Positions 28,245-36,504 of a stretch of 64,000 nucleotides of DNA are shown piece after piece. The stretch comes from Acidimicrobiales bacterium (GTDB lineage Bacteria > Actinomycetota > Acidimicrobiia > Acidimicrobiales > Aldehydirespiratoraceae). The notes under the pieces were generated by a model, which had not been told where the DNA came from, searched no databases, and saw only the letters and a list, made by a program, of their open reading frames with translations. How positions within the stretch are numbered: the stretch's first letter is position 1; every line of letters begins with the position of its first letter. A program made the translations under genes and the position numbers. The stretch covers positions 1-64,000 of the forward strand of contig JAVJSI010000014.1 in NCBI GenBank assembly GCA_040219515.1, in the 5' to 3' direction.

Positions 28245-28713
28245 CGGGCCGCCACCGGTCGACGAGCTTCGCGCCCGACTGGCCGATCAGTATCCCGATG
28301 TCGTCGTGTGGGCCGCCGGCGGCCTCGTCATGCGAGACCACGACGGTGAGCTCGAACTGTTGCTCGTCCATCGCCCGCAGCACGACGATTGGTCGTTCCC
28401 CAAGGGCAAGGTCGACGACGACGAGGCGCTCAGCCACACCGCCGAACGCGAGGTCGAGGAGGAAACCGGCTTTCGGTGTCGCCGACTCCACCGCCTGCCC
28501 GAGGTTCGTTACGTCGACGCAAAGGGCCGAGAGAAGCTCGTGGTCTACTGGACCATGGAAGTACTCGACGGCGAGTTCGTGCTGAACGACGAGGTCGATT
28601 CCCTCGGCTGGTTCACCCTTCCGGCCGCGGAACCGATGCTCACCTACCAACGCGACATCGAACTGCTCGACGCGATCCGTCCGACCGAGCGCCAACTTAG
28701 ACTGCTGGCGTGA
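28237..28713 (+). CDS. Nudix hydrolase (MutT-like)
   Basis: 158 residues. The Nudix box is complete: G-K-V-D-D-D-E, then R-E-V-E-E-E-T-G-F. The substrate is a nucleoside diphosphate linked to another group; neighbours and resemblance to MutT1 (which lies next to ppk in mycobacteria) suggest oxidised nucleotides or diadenosine/inositol polyphosphates. Unlike MutT1 it has no C-terminal histidine phosphatase domain. The ATG at 28237 begins within the end of ppk; GTGA overlap with the next gene. Confidence 0.9.
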   Translation: MGDGPPPVDELRARLADQYPDVVVWAAGGLVMRDHDGELELLLVHRPQHDDWSFPKGKVDDDEALSHTAEREVEEETGFRCRRLHRLPEVRYVDAKGREKLVVYWTMEVLDGEFVLNDEVDSLGWFTLPAAEPMLTYQRDIELLDAIRPTERQLRLLA

Positions 28714-30284
28714 ACGACTCCGGCTGGCGCCCACTCGGGCGACCCGAGCCCAAGCCCGAAGGTGCCGAGGGTTTCGTCGTCACGCCGTTCGTGCGCCTCG
28801 CCCGGGTGCATGCCGCGGCGGCCGCTTCCGACGGCGCCATCACGGCGGCGTTGGCGGGCTCGATCTTCTTCTCGATCAGCCCCGACGAGTCACGCGGACG
28901 GGTGGCTCTCGCCCTCCTGTTGACGATGACGCCGTTCGCCGTGGTCACGCCCCTGATCGGCCCGGTCATCGATCGGGTGGCCGGTGGACGCCGGATGATG
29001 ATTCTCGGCACGCTGGCGGCACGAGCCGTCCTCGCCTTCTTGATGATCCGGCACTTCGACACGCTGCTGCTGTTCCCCGAAGCGTTCGGCATCCTCGTCC
29101 TACAGAAGGGCTATGCCGTCTCCAAGAGTGCCGTGGTACCCCAGTTCGTGAAGAACGAACAGGACTTCGTGAGCGCCAACAGTCGGCTCGCGCTCCTCAG
29201 TTCGATCGCCGGACCGGTCGGGGCGGGAATCGCGGGCGCCCTCAGCGTGGTCGGCGGGCCGGCGATCGCTGCCGCGATCGCCATGCTCGGATTCATCTTC
29301 GCCTCCGTGCTGGCATTGCAGCTGCCGAAGGTCGTGGTCGCGCCGGAGCCGGTGGAGCCGGCCGAGCGGGCCGAGCTCCGTGACGCCAAGATCCTGCTCG
29401 CCGCCACCTCCATGGCCGCGATTCGCGGCGCCGTGGGCTTCATCACGATGCTGTTGATGTTCGAGTTGCGCGGCGGCAAGGAGGCACTCAACACCTCGGG
29501 CGATGGCGCCGCGTTGGGCGGGGCCACGGCGACGGTGCGCGGCATCGACATCACCGGCGACCCCCGGGCCCCGGTATGGCATTTCGGACTCGTCGGTGCG
29601 TTCGCCGTCGTCGGGTCGCTGACCGGCGCTCGGTCGGCGCCGGCACTGCGCCACCGGGCCACCGAGGAACGGATGCTCGCAGGATCGCTCGCGGCCATCG
29701 TCGGTGTCGCCCTTTTCTCGGCGGTGAGCGGCTCCATCTTCGCCACGGCCCTGCTCGCCTTCATCGTGTCGATGGGAACGGTCACCGGAAAACTCTCGTT
29801 CGACGCCCTCGTGCAACGCGACGCGCCCGACGCGAACTACGGGCGATCGTTCGCCCGGTTCGAGGCGCGATTCCAGCTGGCGTTCGCGGCCGGCGCCTTC
29901 GTGCCGGTCATGGTCCGGATGGGCGTGCAGGTGGGGTCGTGGCTGGTCGCCACCGTGCTGGGCGTCGCCCTGTTCTCCTACATCGCCGGTGGACCCGGTC
30001 GGGGCGCCTTCACCCGGCGGCTGCGCACCGAGATCGCCAACGTGGCCGGTTCGCGCGGACGATCGTCCGACGACGACGACGACCCGACGGTGGAACTGCC
30101 CGACGACGACCTCCGACCCTCGCAGCCGTCGCCGCCGGCCGCGGCCGCCGAGATCGACGTGCCGGAGTTCTGGGACGACACGACGCCCTACGTGTCGTCG
30201 ATCGACGGGGTCGAGGTCGACCCCACACCGCCGGCCGACGACCGTGCCCGGGACGACGGTGCCCGAGACGACGAGCGGGATTAG
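28710..30284 (+). CDS. MFS-type transporter with acidic C-terminal tail
   Basis: 524 residues with about ten to twelve hydrophobic helices (for example V-A-L-A-L-L-L-T-M-T-P-F-A-V-V-T-P-L-I-G-P). The motif P-L-I-G-P-V-I-D-R-V-A-G-G-R-R matches the MFS loop 2-3 signature. The last 90 residues are cytosolic, Asp/Pro-rich (D-D-D-D-D-P-T-V-E-L-P-D-D-D). Last gene of the ROK-ppk-Nudix run; substrate unknown. Its TAG overlaps the stop of the convergent DUF2342 gene. Confidence 0.8.
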   Translation: MNDSGWRPLGRPEPKPEGAEGFVVTPFVRLARVHAAAAASDGAITAALAGSIFFSISPDESRGRVALALLLTMTPFAVVTPLIGPVIDRVAGGRRMMILGTLAARAVLAFLMIRHFDTLLLFPEAFGILVLQKGYAVSKSAVVPQFVKNEQDFVSANSRLALLSSIAGPVGAGIAGALSVVGGPAIAAAIAMLGFIFASVLALQLPKVVVAPEPVEPAERAELRDAKILLAATSMAAIRGAVGFITMLLMFELRGGKEALNTSGDGAALGGATATVRGIDITGDPRAPVWHFGLVGAFAVVGSLTGARSAPALRHRATEERMLAGSLAAIVGVALFSAVSGSIFATALLAFIVSMGTVTGKLSFDALVQRDAPDANYGRSFARFEARFQLAFAAGAFVPVMVRMGVQVGSWLVATVLGVALFSYIAGGPGRGAFTRRLRTEIANVAGSRGRSSDDDDDPTVELPDDDLRPSQPSPPAAAAEIDVPEFWDDTTPYVSSIDGVEVDPTPPADDRARDDGARDDERD

Positions 30285-31486
30285 TCGGGCGGGTCGGTGT
30301 CGTCGGCCAGTTCGATCCTGGCGAGCCAGAGGCCCGGCGCATCGACCTCGTTGGGCGTCGGAAGGTGGGAGGGGTCGGCGAAGAGCCGGTTGACCCCCTC
30401 GTCGCCTGCCCGCTCGGCGATGCCGGCGACGAAAGCGGTGCCGCGCTCGTAGTGGGCGCGGTCCAACTCGAGTCCGAGGATCCGTTCGACGAATCGGTCG
30501 CTGGCGTCGGCCTCGACCCGGCGTCGTCGGAGTGCCTCGGTGAGCATCGGATACGAACCGATGAGGGCGCCGCCGGTGCGGTCCATGATGTGATCGACGT
30601 AGCCGGTGATGGCGGCGACGGTCGCCGTGAGCTCGGGTTGAAGTGCTTCCTGGGCCGATGAGCGGACGGCGCCGAGGATGGCATCGGGATCGCCGAGCTT
30701 GTCCTGGAGGTCGGCGAGCGCGTCGGGCCCGGCCGAGATGTCGAAGCCGCCAAACGCCTCGCCGAGGGCGTCGGGGTCGCGCTCGAAGCTACGGGCGTGG
30801 CGGTGCAGAAGATCGGTCAGGCGCTCGCGTACGTGGGGCACGTTGATGACGGCATGGTGAGCCACCTCGTGGAGGCACACCCACAGCCGGAGATCATCGC
30901 GGTCGAGCGACCACTCGTCGCCGAAGTGATCGAGGTTGCGCAGAAGCACGAGGATCGGCGCGTCGGCCGGTCGGGGCACGGGCAGGGAGAAGCCGCCGAG
31001 GGCCGAGCGGGCCAGATTGCCGACCATCGAACCGGTCGTCATCCCGAGCATCATCGGGCCCATCATCTGCGACAACGAGGCCATCATCTGGGCCATGGGG
31101 TCGCCGGCTGGGAGGTCGTCGGGGCTGCCCATCGTGGCGGTCATACCCGCCGCCAGCTCCTCGAAGAGCGGCCGGTAGTCCTCGATCGTCTGGTCGGCCC
31201 ATTGCGACCGGTTGGCCACCGTGACCCGCAGCGGCCCGCTCCGGGCCACCGGAAGGTCGGTAGCACTCTGGACCTGGAGCTCGGCGACACGCACGAGGCC
31301 CTCGAGCGCGATGCGATCCGCAGGGTCGATGTTGGACTCGGACTCGCCGTCGTTGGCGATCGACCGGGCGAGTTGGCGGGCGCTGTCGACGCCACCGCCG
31401 GCCTGGCCCTGCAGCATCTTCATCAGTTCACCGAGGAACGGAACACCGCCGAACGGGTCGCCATCGGGTGGCAGATCGTCGCTCAT
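30281..31486 (-). CDS. DUF2342 zinc metalloprotease-like protein (zincin)
   Basis: 401 residues. Met/Gly-rich region near 120-150 (M-M-A-S-L-S-Q-M-M-G-P-M-M-L-G-M-T), then the zinc motif H206-E-V-A-H210-H in L-W-V-C-L-H-E-V-A-H-H. DUF2342 proteins are universal in actinobacteria, sometimes annotated as F420-biosynthesis-associated, without proven function. In M. tuberculosis the counterpart (Rv3195, from memory) lies next to PDZ and UPF0182 genes, which are also found in this window. TACCAT sits 6 nt before the ATG. Confidence 0.85.
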   Translation of the reverse strand: MSDDLPPDGDPFGGVPFLGELMKMLQGQAGGGVDSARQLARSIANDGESESNIDPADRIALEGLVRVAELQVQSATDLPVARSGPLRVTVANRSQWADQTIEDYRPLFEELAAGMTATMGSPDDLPAGDPMAQMMASLSQMMGPMMLGMTTGSMVGNLARSALGGFSLPVPRPADAPILVLLRNLDHFGDEWSLDRDDLRLWVCLHEVAHHAVINVPHVRERLTDLLHRHARSFERDPDALGEAFGGFDISAGPDALADLQDKLGDPDAILGAVRSSAQEALQPELTATVAAITGYVDHIMDRTGGALIGSYPMLTEALRRRRVEADASDRFVERILGLELDRAHYERGTAFVAGIAERAGDEGVNRLFADPSHLPTPNEVDAPGLWLARIELADDTDPPD

Positions 31487-31492
31487 GACGGC

Positions 31493-31498
31493 ATGGTA
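31493..31498 (-). promoter_or_regulatory. -10 box TACCAT of DUF2342 gene
   Basis: Minus-strand TACCAT ends 6 nt before the ATG at 31486; leaderless start. Confidence 0.45.
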
Positions 31499-31562
31499 GG
31501 TGCGTGACCGCGTCTTTCCGCCTCGCCGCAATCCGTCTCGGCCGCCCGGGTACCGGTTCTCG

Positions 31563-32624
31563 ATGACGCGGGTCGTGGTCACCGGCGCGGCGGGAGCGAT
31601 CGGATCCCGGGTCGTTCGTCGCCTGGTCGAGACGAACGCCGTCACCGAGGTACTCGCCGTCGATCGCGTCGGCACACCGGTGGCACCCGATGTCGAATCG
31701 AAGCGGGTCGACCTCGCCGCCGGGCCGCTCGATGCCATCTTCTCGGGCGCCGATGTCGTCGTGCATCTCGCTTCGGCAACCACGCCGGGTCGGCCCGAGC
31801 CGGCCGCCGAGGAACTCGACCTGGCCATCACCCGGCGAGTGCTGGACGCAGCCGGCGACGCGCACGTGGGTCAGATCGTCATCCTGTCGACGGCGATGGT
31901 CTATGGCGCCTGGGCGGCGAATCCGGTGCCGATCACCGAGGAAGCCGCCGTTCGCCCGAATCCCGATTTCAGTTGGGCCGTGGCCCGCGCCGACGTCGAG
32001 AATCTGGCGGCCGAGTGGGGGAGCCGCCACCCCGACGCGGCGGTCGCCATCCTTCGACCGACCGCGATCGTCACCGACGACGACCTCGGCGAACTGGCCC
32101 GGGTGCTGCACGCCGCCCGGCTCGGCGTCGCCGCCGACGGTGATCCACCCGTGCAGTACTTGCACATCGACGACCTGGCTGCGGCAGTGGTGATCGCGGT
32201 CACCGGCCGTCTCGACGGAGTCGCCAATGTCGCACCCGAGGGTTGGATCCCACCGGACGCGCTGAGCGACCTCGAAGGGCCGAGGCCGCGGCTGCGAGTG
32301 CCGTCGTGGGCGGCGCGCGCGGTGGCCGCCCTCCGTTGGCGATTCGGGGTGTCGCCGGTCCCACCCGGAGTGGTGCCCTACACCTCACACAGTTGGGTCG
32401 TGTCGAGCGATCGCTTGACCTCCATGGGATGGCGAGCCACTCACTCCAACGAGGAGGCATGGGTCGTGAGCCACGACCCGGGGCCTCTCGATCGTCTGCC
32501 CGCCCGTCGCCGGCAGGAACTCGCCTTGGTCGCCTCGATCCTGGTGATCCTCGGCGTGGTGGGCACGGTCGTCGCGATCGTGTGGCGGCTGCGGAAAGGC
32601 TCAGGCCTCGACATCGAGGCGTGA
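31563..32624 (+). CDS. extended SDR (NAD-dependent epimerase-like) with C-terminal membrane helix
   Basis: 353 residues. N-terminal Rossmann motif G-A-A-G-A-I-G-S, then V-V-H-L-A-S-A and L-S-T-A-M-V-Y-G. The expected YxxxK catalytic pair reads W-A-V-A-R, so standard dehydrogenase/epimerase chemistry is doubtful. A single membrane helix near the C-terminus (L-A-L-V-A-S-I-L-V-I-L-G-V-V-G-T-V-V) is unusual for the family and would tether it to the membrane. The end overlaps the convergent HtrA-like gene by 24 nt. Confidence 0.75.
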   Translation: MTRVVVTGAAGAIGSRVVRRLVETNAVTEVLAVDRVGTPVAPDVESKRVDLAAGPLDAIFSGADVVVHLASATTPGRPEPAAEELDLAITRRVLDAAGDAHVGQIVILSTAMVYGAWAANPVPITEEAAVRPNPDFSWAVARADVENLAAEWGSRHPDAAVAILRPTAIVTDDDLGELARVLHAARLGVAADGDPPVQYLHIDDLAAAVVIAVTGRLDGVANVAPEGWIPPDALSDLEGPRPRLRVPSWAARAVAALRWRFGVSPVPPGVVPYTSHSWVVSSDRLTSMGWRATHSNEEAWVVSHDPGPLDRLPARRRQELALVASILVILGVVGTVVAIVWRLRKGSGLDIEA

Positions 32625-33962
32625 GGCCAGTTCGACCCGGCAGCTCACGCGGTCGCCGTCTCGCACGACGATGACGTCGATGCTGTCGCCGGGGTCGTAG
32701 GAGCGCAGGGTGGCGACCATGGCCGCCATGCTCTCGATGACGTGGTGATCGATCACGGTGACGAGATCGCCGTCGACCATGCCGCCGACCGCGGCCGGAC
32801 CCTCGGGGCTCACGAACGTCACGAGTGAACCCGGGTCGTCGATCTGATCCGCGACATTCGGATCGCGGGCGGTGACGCCGAGCCATGGGTGTGTCGCCCA
32901 TCCGAGATCGATGATCTCGTCGGCGACCTCGCGGGCGAGTTCGATCGGGATGAAGGCGGCCGGGGCGTCGTCGGCGGTGGCCGTCGTGATGCCCACGACC
33001 TGACCGTTGACGGCATAGGCCGGGCTCCCCGGTGGAACATCGCCGATTCGACCGTCGAGCTCGACGATGCCGACCATCGGGTCGCCGTTCACCTTCGCGG
33101 AGGTCGACGCTTCGGCGACCACGCGTTGGGTCGAGAGACCACCGTGACGGGTGGCCATGTTGACCTCGTCGCCCTCGGACACCGCTGCATCGACGAGGTC
33201 GACGCCGGGGGAGGAGGTGTCGATGCGGATCACGCCGACTCCGGTGACGACATCGTGACCGACGACGGTGCCGGTCGCCCGGGCGTCGCCCCACGACACG
33301 ACCACCTCGGTGGTGTCGCCGAGGGCGTCGCCGCTGGTGGCGAGATAGCCGTCGCGAACGGTCAGGGCTCCGGCAAGCGGCTCGTCGCCCTCGACCGCGT
33401 AGACGAGGATCGCATCCGGCTCGGCCGGATCGAGATCCGCGGCATCCGTGTCATCCGATCCCGGCTCGGTGGCCACCGGGCCGGGATCGGCGTCGACGGG
33501 CAGCGAAGTGGGTACGGGCGTGGCGGGCGTGGTGGCGTCGGGGGACAGATCGTCGTCGGCGGCGTCGTCGAGTGAGGCGGGATCGGCCGGGGTGGCATCG
33601 GGAGGCTCCGTGTCGAGCCCGGCGTCGGCCGTCGTCGCGTCGGTTGCAGCACTTTCCGTGCCGGGGTCGCGGGATGCCTCGCCACCTTCGGTGTCGATGC
33701 TGGCGAGACCGTCGGCGGGGTCGGCCTCGGCTCGCACCCCGGCATCGCCGGCACCTCGTTGGGAGATCCACACCAGCCCGGTGACCACCAGCACACCACC
33801 GGCGAGCGTGGCGCCGGCCCTCAGACGACGCACCCTCCGACGGACGATGTCGGCCCGGCGGGCGGCCATGGCGACCTCGGCCGGGTGACGCCAGATCCGG
33901 TCGTCGGGCGGCAGGGGTCCACGGCCGACCGGCTCCTCGGCATCGTCTTCCCCGTATCCCAC
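32601..33962 (-). CDS. membrane-anchored HtrA-like PDZ protein with degenerate protease site
   Basis: 453 residues. Cytosolic N-terminus with P-P-D-D-R-I-W-R-H-P-A-E, a membrane helix (about 53-66), a long Asp/Ala/Pro/Thr-rich linker (about 75-190), a chymotrypsin-like domain and a PDZ domain (H-P-W-L-G-V-T-A-R through V-I-V-V-R-D-G). The usual T-N-x-H-V reads A-T-S-G-D-A-L (no His), and the Ser region G-N-S-G-G-P is P-G-S-P-A-Y. It is probably a pseudoprotease scaffold or sensor outside the membrane. GTG start at 33962 lies 8 nt after TACGCT. Confidence 0.7.
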   Translation of the reverse strand: MGYGEDDAEEPVGRGPLPPDDRIWRHPAEVAMAARRADIVRRRVRRLRAGATLAGGVLVVTGLVWISQRGAGDAGVRAEADPADGLASIDTEGGEASRDPGTESAATDATTADAGLDTEPPDATPADPASLDDAADDDLSPDATTPATPVPTSLPVDADPGPVATEPGSDDTDAADLDPAEPDAILVYAVEGDEPLAGALTVRDGYLATSGDALGDTTEVVVSWGDARATGTVVGHDVVTGVGVIRIDTSSPGVDLVDAAVSEGDEVNMATRHGGLSTQRVVAEASTSAKVNGDPMVGIVELDGRIGDVPPGSPAYAVNGQVVGITTATADDAPAAFIPIELAREVADEIIDLGWATHPWLGVTARDPNVADQIDDPGSLVTFVSPEGPAAVGGMVDGDLVTVIDHHVIESMAAMVATLRSYDPGDSIDVIVVRDGDRVSCRVELASRLDVEA

Positions 33963-33970
33963 GAAGGGTG

Positions 33971-33976
33971 AGCGTA
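33971..33976 (-). promoter_or_regulatory. -10 box TACGCT of HtrA-like gene
   Basis: Minus-strand TACGCT, 8 nt before the GTG at 33962. Divergent from the moaE promoter. Confidence 0.4.
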
Positions 33977-34039
33977 CCGATTGGCTTCCGTCTGGGGGGC
34001 GCGGCCCGGTCCCGAGGTTGGCCGGCCCGTCGGTGGCCC

Positions 34040-34045
34040 TACAAT
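34040..34045 (+). promoter_or_regulatory. -10 box TACAAT of moaE
   Basis: TACAAT ends 6 nt before the GTG at 34052. This decides the start: the longer upstream frame would begin before the promoter. Confidence 0.55.
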
Positions 34046-34051
34046 TCTCCC

Positions 34052-34534
34052 GTGCTCAACCCGCCCGCCGACGCCGACGACTGGCTCGCGCTCACCGAGG
34101 CACCGCTGCCGGTGGGTGCGGCCGCCGACTGGGCTGTCCTTCCACGGTGCGGTGCGCTGGTGTTGTTCAGCGGTACCGCGCGCGATCACGCGCCCGGGCG
34201 GGACGGTGTCGAGATGCTCGAATACGAGGCCTACGAGGCCCACGTCGTCCCTCGCCTGGCCGAGATCGTCAGGCGCATGCGCGACGAATGGCCGACCCTG
34301 GGCCGAGTGGCGCTGCTGCATCGCATCGGTTCGGTCCCGGTGGGCGAGTCGTCGGTGGTCGTCGTCGCGTCCTCGCCGCACCGCCCGGAAGCGTTCGCCG
34401 CAGCCCGCTTCGGCATCGACACGCTGAAGGCATCGGTTCCCATCTGGAAGCGCGAGCGGTGGCGCGACGGCGAGTCATGGGGCCTCGAGGCGCAGCACAT
34501 CACCGATGTCGACGGACTCGAGGTCGAGAGATGA
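34052..34534 (+). CDS. moaE: molybdopterin synthase catalytic subunit
   Basis: 160 residues. Matches MoaE: G-A-L-V-L-F-S-G-T-A-R-D-H, L-E-Y-E-A-Y, G-R-V-A-L-L-H-R-I-G, A-H-R-like S-P-H-R-P-E-A-F, and the catalytic lysines in T-L-K-A-S-V-P-I-W-K-R-E. It transfers sulfur from MoaD thiocarboxylate onto precursor Z in molybdenum cofactor synthesis. No other moa genes are nearby. GTG start fixed by the TACAAT box. Overlaps the next gene by ATGA. Confidence 0.9.
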   Translation: MLNPPADADDWLALTEAPLPVGAAADWAVLPRCGALVLFSGTARDHAPGRDGVEMLEYEAYEAHVVPRLAEIVRRMRDEWPTLGRVALLHRIGSVPVGESSVVVVASSPHRPEAFAAARFGIDTLKASVPIWKRERWRDGESWGLEAQHITDVDGLEVER

Positions 34535-34740
34535 ACACCGCCGCAGTGTTCCTGGTCGTCGCGGCGCTCGCTGCGGTGGCCGGCTCGCTGATCCTGTACT
34601 TCGGTCATCGCGTCCGCCGACCGGGTCCGCCGGACTTCCAAGAACAACTCCGTGCGCTCGCTCCGCAGAACCCGAAGCGGCCGGCTGAGCGGCAGAGCGG
34701 TATCGTGCCCTACGAGTCCGGTCCCGAAGAGGAGCACTGA
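34531..34740 (+). CDS. small single-pass membrane protein
   Basis: 69 residues: an N-terminal membrane helix (A-V-F-L-V-V-A-A-L-A-A-V-A-G-S-L-I-L-Y), then a basic, Pro-rich cytosolic tail ending E-E-E-H. The ATG overlaps the moaE stop (ATGA), and the gene ends with the GAGGAG that serves mreB. No family recognised. Position between moaE and mreB suggests only cotranscription; a link to MreB is speculation. Confidence 0.65.
   Translation: MNTAAVFLVVAALAAVAGSLILYFGHRVRRPGPPDFQEQLRALAPQNPKRPAERQSGIVPYESGPEEEH
34729..34734 (+). promoter_or_regulatory. ribosome binding site of mreB deciding a CTG start
   Basis: GAGGAG lies 9 nt before CTG 34744. In-frame TGA at 34738 excludes any earlier start, and the next candidates would delete conserved MreB residues. 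Confidence 0.7.
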
Positions 34741-34743
34741 ACC

Positions 34744-35760
34744 CTGGCAAGAGACCTGGCGATCGACTTGGGCACCGCGAACACGCTCGTGTACGCCCGC
34801 GGCGAAGGCATCGTGCTCAACGAGCCGTCCGTGATCGCGCTCAACAGCAGGAACGGTGAAGTGCTGGCGATGGGCCACGAGGCCTGGCAGATGATCGGTC
34901 GCACACCGAGCTACATCGTTGCCGTGCGGCCCCTTCGCAAAGGGGCGATCACCGACTTCGACGTGACCCAGCGGATGATCCGGCTCCTCCTGCAGCGAGT
35001 CGGCGTCAGCCGACTGAACCGGCCCCGCGTGGTGATCTGCGTGCCGTCGGCCATCACTGCGGTCGAACGACGGGCTGTCACCGAGGCGGCCAAGCGCGCC
35101 GGTGCAGCCGATGCGCGGCTCATCGAGCAGCCGGTCGCTGCGGCGATCGGCGCCGACCTTCCGATCAACGAACCCATCGGCAACATGGTGATCGACATCG
35201 GCGGCGGCACCACGGAAACGGCCCTGATCTCATTGGGCGGCGTCGTCGCGCTCGAAGCGGTTCGGGTCGGGTCGTTCGACATCGACAATGCGATCCAGGG
35301 CTATGTCCGTCGCGAGTACGGGATCGCCGTCGGCGAACGCACCGCGGAGGAGATCAAGATCGTTCTCGGGTCGGCGGCCGTCACCGAGAACGAGGTCAAC
35401 GCCGAGGTCCGCGGCCGTGAGCTCATGAGCGGACTTCCCAAGACCGTCATCCTCACCCCGGGCGAGATTCGCGTGGCGATCGACGAGCCGGTCACCGCAA
35501 TGGTCGACTCCGTGCTCTCGTGCCTCGCCCAGGCGCCGCCCGAACTCGCCCAGGACCTGATCGTGCAGGGCATTCACCTCGTCGGTGGCGGCGGCATGCT
35601 CAAGGGCATGGACGCGCGGCTGTCCAAGGAGGCCGAGGTCGAGGTGCGATTGGTCGATTCGCCACTCGAGGCGGTGGCCTACGGTGCCGGCCGCGTGATC
35701 GAACACTACGAGTCGGTCCAGGCGATGTTCATGGAGGGTGGCAGCAGCTCTCGTCGCTGA
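34744..35760 (+). CDS. mreB: rod shape-determining protein MreB
   Basis: 338 residues, bacterial actin that directs elongation-mode cell wall synthesis. Phosphate 1 motif D-L-A-I-D-L-G-T-A-N-T; connect/phosphate 2 M-V-I-D-I-G-G-G-T-T-E; adenosine site H-L-V-G-G-G-G-M-L. The start must be CTG 34744, giving M-A-R-D-L-A-I-D-L-G, because a stop lies two codons upstream and the conserved N-terminus would be lost otherwise. mreC/mreD do not follow. Its presence favours a rod-like actinobacterium outside Corynebacteriales. Confidence 0.95.
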   Translation: MARDLAIDLGTANTLVYARGEGIVLNEPSVIALNSRNGEVLAMGHEAWQMIGRTPSYIVAVRPLRKGAITDFDVTQRMIRLLLQRVGVSRLNRPRVVICVPSAITAVERRAVTEAAKRAGAADARLIEQPVAAAIGADLPINEPIGNMVIDIGGGTTETALISLGGVVALEAVRVGSFDIDNAIQGYVRREYGIAVGERTAEEIKIVLGSAAVTENEVNAEVRGRELMSGLPKTVILTPGEIRVAIDEPVTAMVDSVLSCLAQAPPELAQDLIVQGIHLVGGGGMLKGMDARLSKEAEVEVRLVDSPLEAVAYGAGRVIEHYESVQAMFMEGGSSSRR

Positions 35761-35770
35761 CCGTTGGTGC

Positions 35771-36373
35771 TCAGTCGACCGGACCGAGGAGTTCGTCGAC
35801 GGCATCGCGCACCTGGCGATCACGGTCGTTGCGGGCTCGCGTCCAGGCCGCCTCCACCTCGGGCCCTTCGAATGCGACGAGCGCAATGACGGCCCGTCGT
35901 CGAATCGCGGGCTTGTCCTGGGTGGCCTGCAGCACTGCGGGTAGGCCGCGGTCGTCGCCGATCGCACCGAGCGCCGCGACGGCAGCCTCGCGGGCGAGGG
36001 GGTCCTCATGACGGCCGGCGACCGCGGCGAGGGCATCGATGACGGCGGGGGTGTCATCGGCTCGTTCCCCGAGTGCCCAGGCGGCCGACTCGACGACCAT
36101 CGGGTCCGGGTCGTCGAGCAGCCGATCGATCGGCGGCCGATCTCGGGGCGCGGCCAGTTCGAGCGCGGCGATACGCACCGCAGGGTCCGGGTCGACCAAC
36201 GCGGCGAGCAGCGGTGCCTCGTCCAACTCGCCCAGCCGTTCGAGTGCCCGGAGCGCGGCGATGCGAACCGGCCCGTTCTCGTCGCTCAGCGCTCCACGGG
36301 CGGTGGCCGGGTCGCCGGTGTGGCCGGCCACCCCCACCAGCCGGCGGCGTTGGGCACTCGACGGCGTCGTCAC
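35771..36373 (-). CDS. HEAT-repeat protein
   Basis: 200 residues of HEAT/PBS-lyase-type helical repeats, for example V-R-I-A-A-L-R-A-L-E-R-L-G, V-R-I-A-A-L-E-L-A, V-V-E-S-A-A-W-A-L-G and A-R-E-A-A-V-A-A-L-G-A-I-G-D. A binding scaffold; partner unknown. The GTG at 36373 lies 6 nt after a TACACT box, so I prefer it to the longer open frame starting at 36415. Convergent with mreB, 10 nt apart. Confidence 0.8.
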   Translation of the reverse strand: MTTPSSAQRRRLVGVAGHTGDPATARGALSDENGPVRIAALRALERLGELDEAPLLAALVDPDPAVRIAALELAAPRDRPPIDRLLDDPDPMVVESAAWALGERADDTPAVIDALAAVAGRHEDPLAREAAVAALGAIGDDRGLPAVLQATQDKPAIRRRAVIALVAFEGPEVEAAWTRARNDRDRQVRDAVDELLGPVD

Positions 36374-36379
36374 GTCGGC

Positions 36380-36385
36380 AGTGTA
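36380..36385 (-). promoter_or_regulatory. -10 box TACACT of HEAT-repeat gene
   Basis: Minus-strand TACACT ends 6 nt before GTG 36373 and argues against the longer reading frame as the real start. Confidence 0.5.
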
Positions 36386-36504
36386 CTCGTGGGGTGGTGC
36401 CCGGTCGCTCGTCACGGTGGTGTCCGGTGAGCCCTCGAAACCCTCAACAAGCCCGCCCCGGTGCCGACGGGATGGAACGGAACCCCTCGCGAAGGAACAG
36501 CTCG

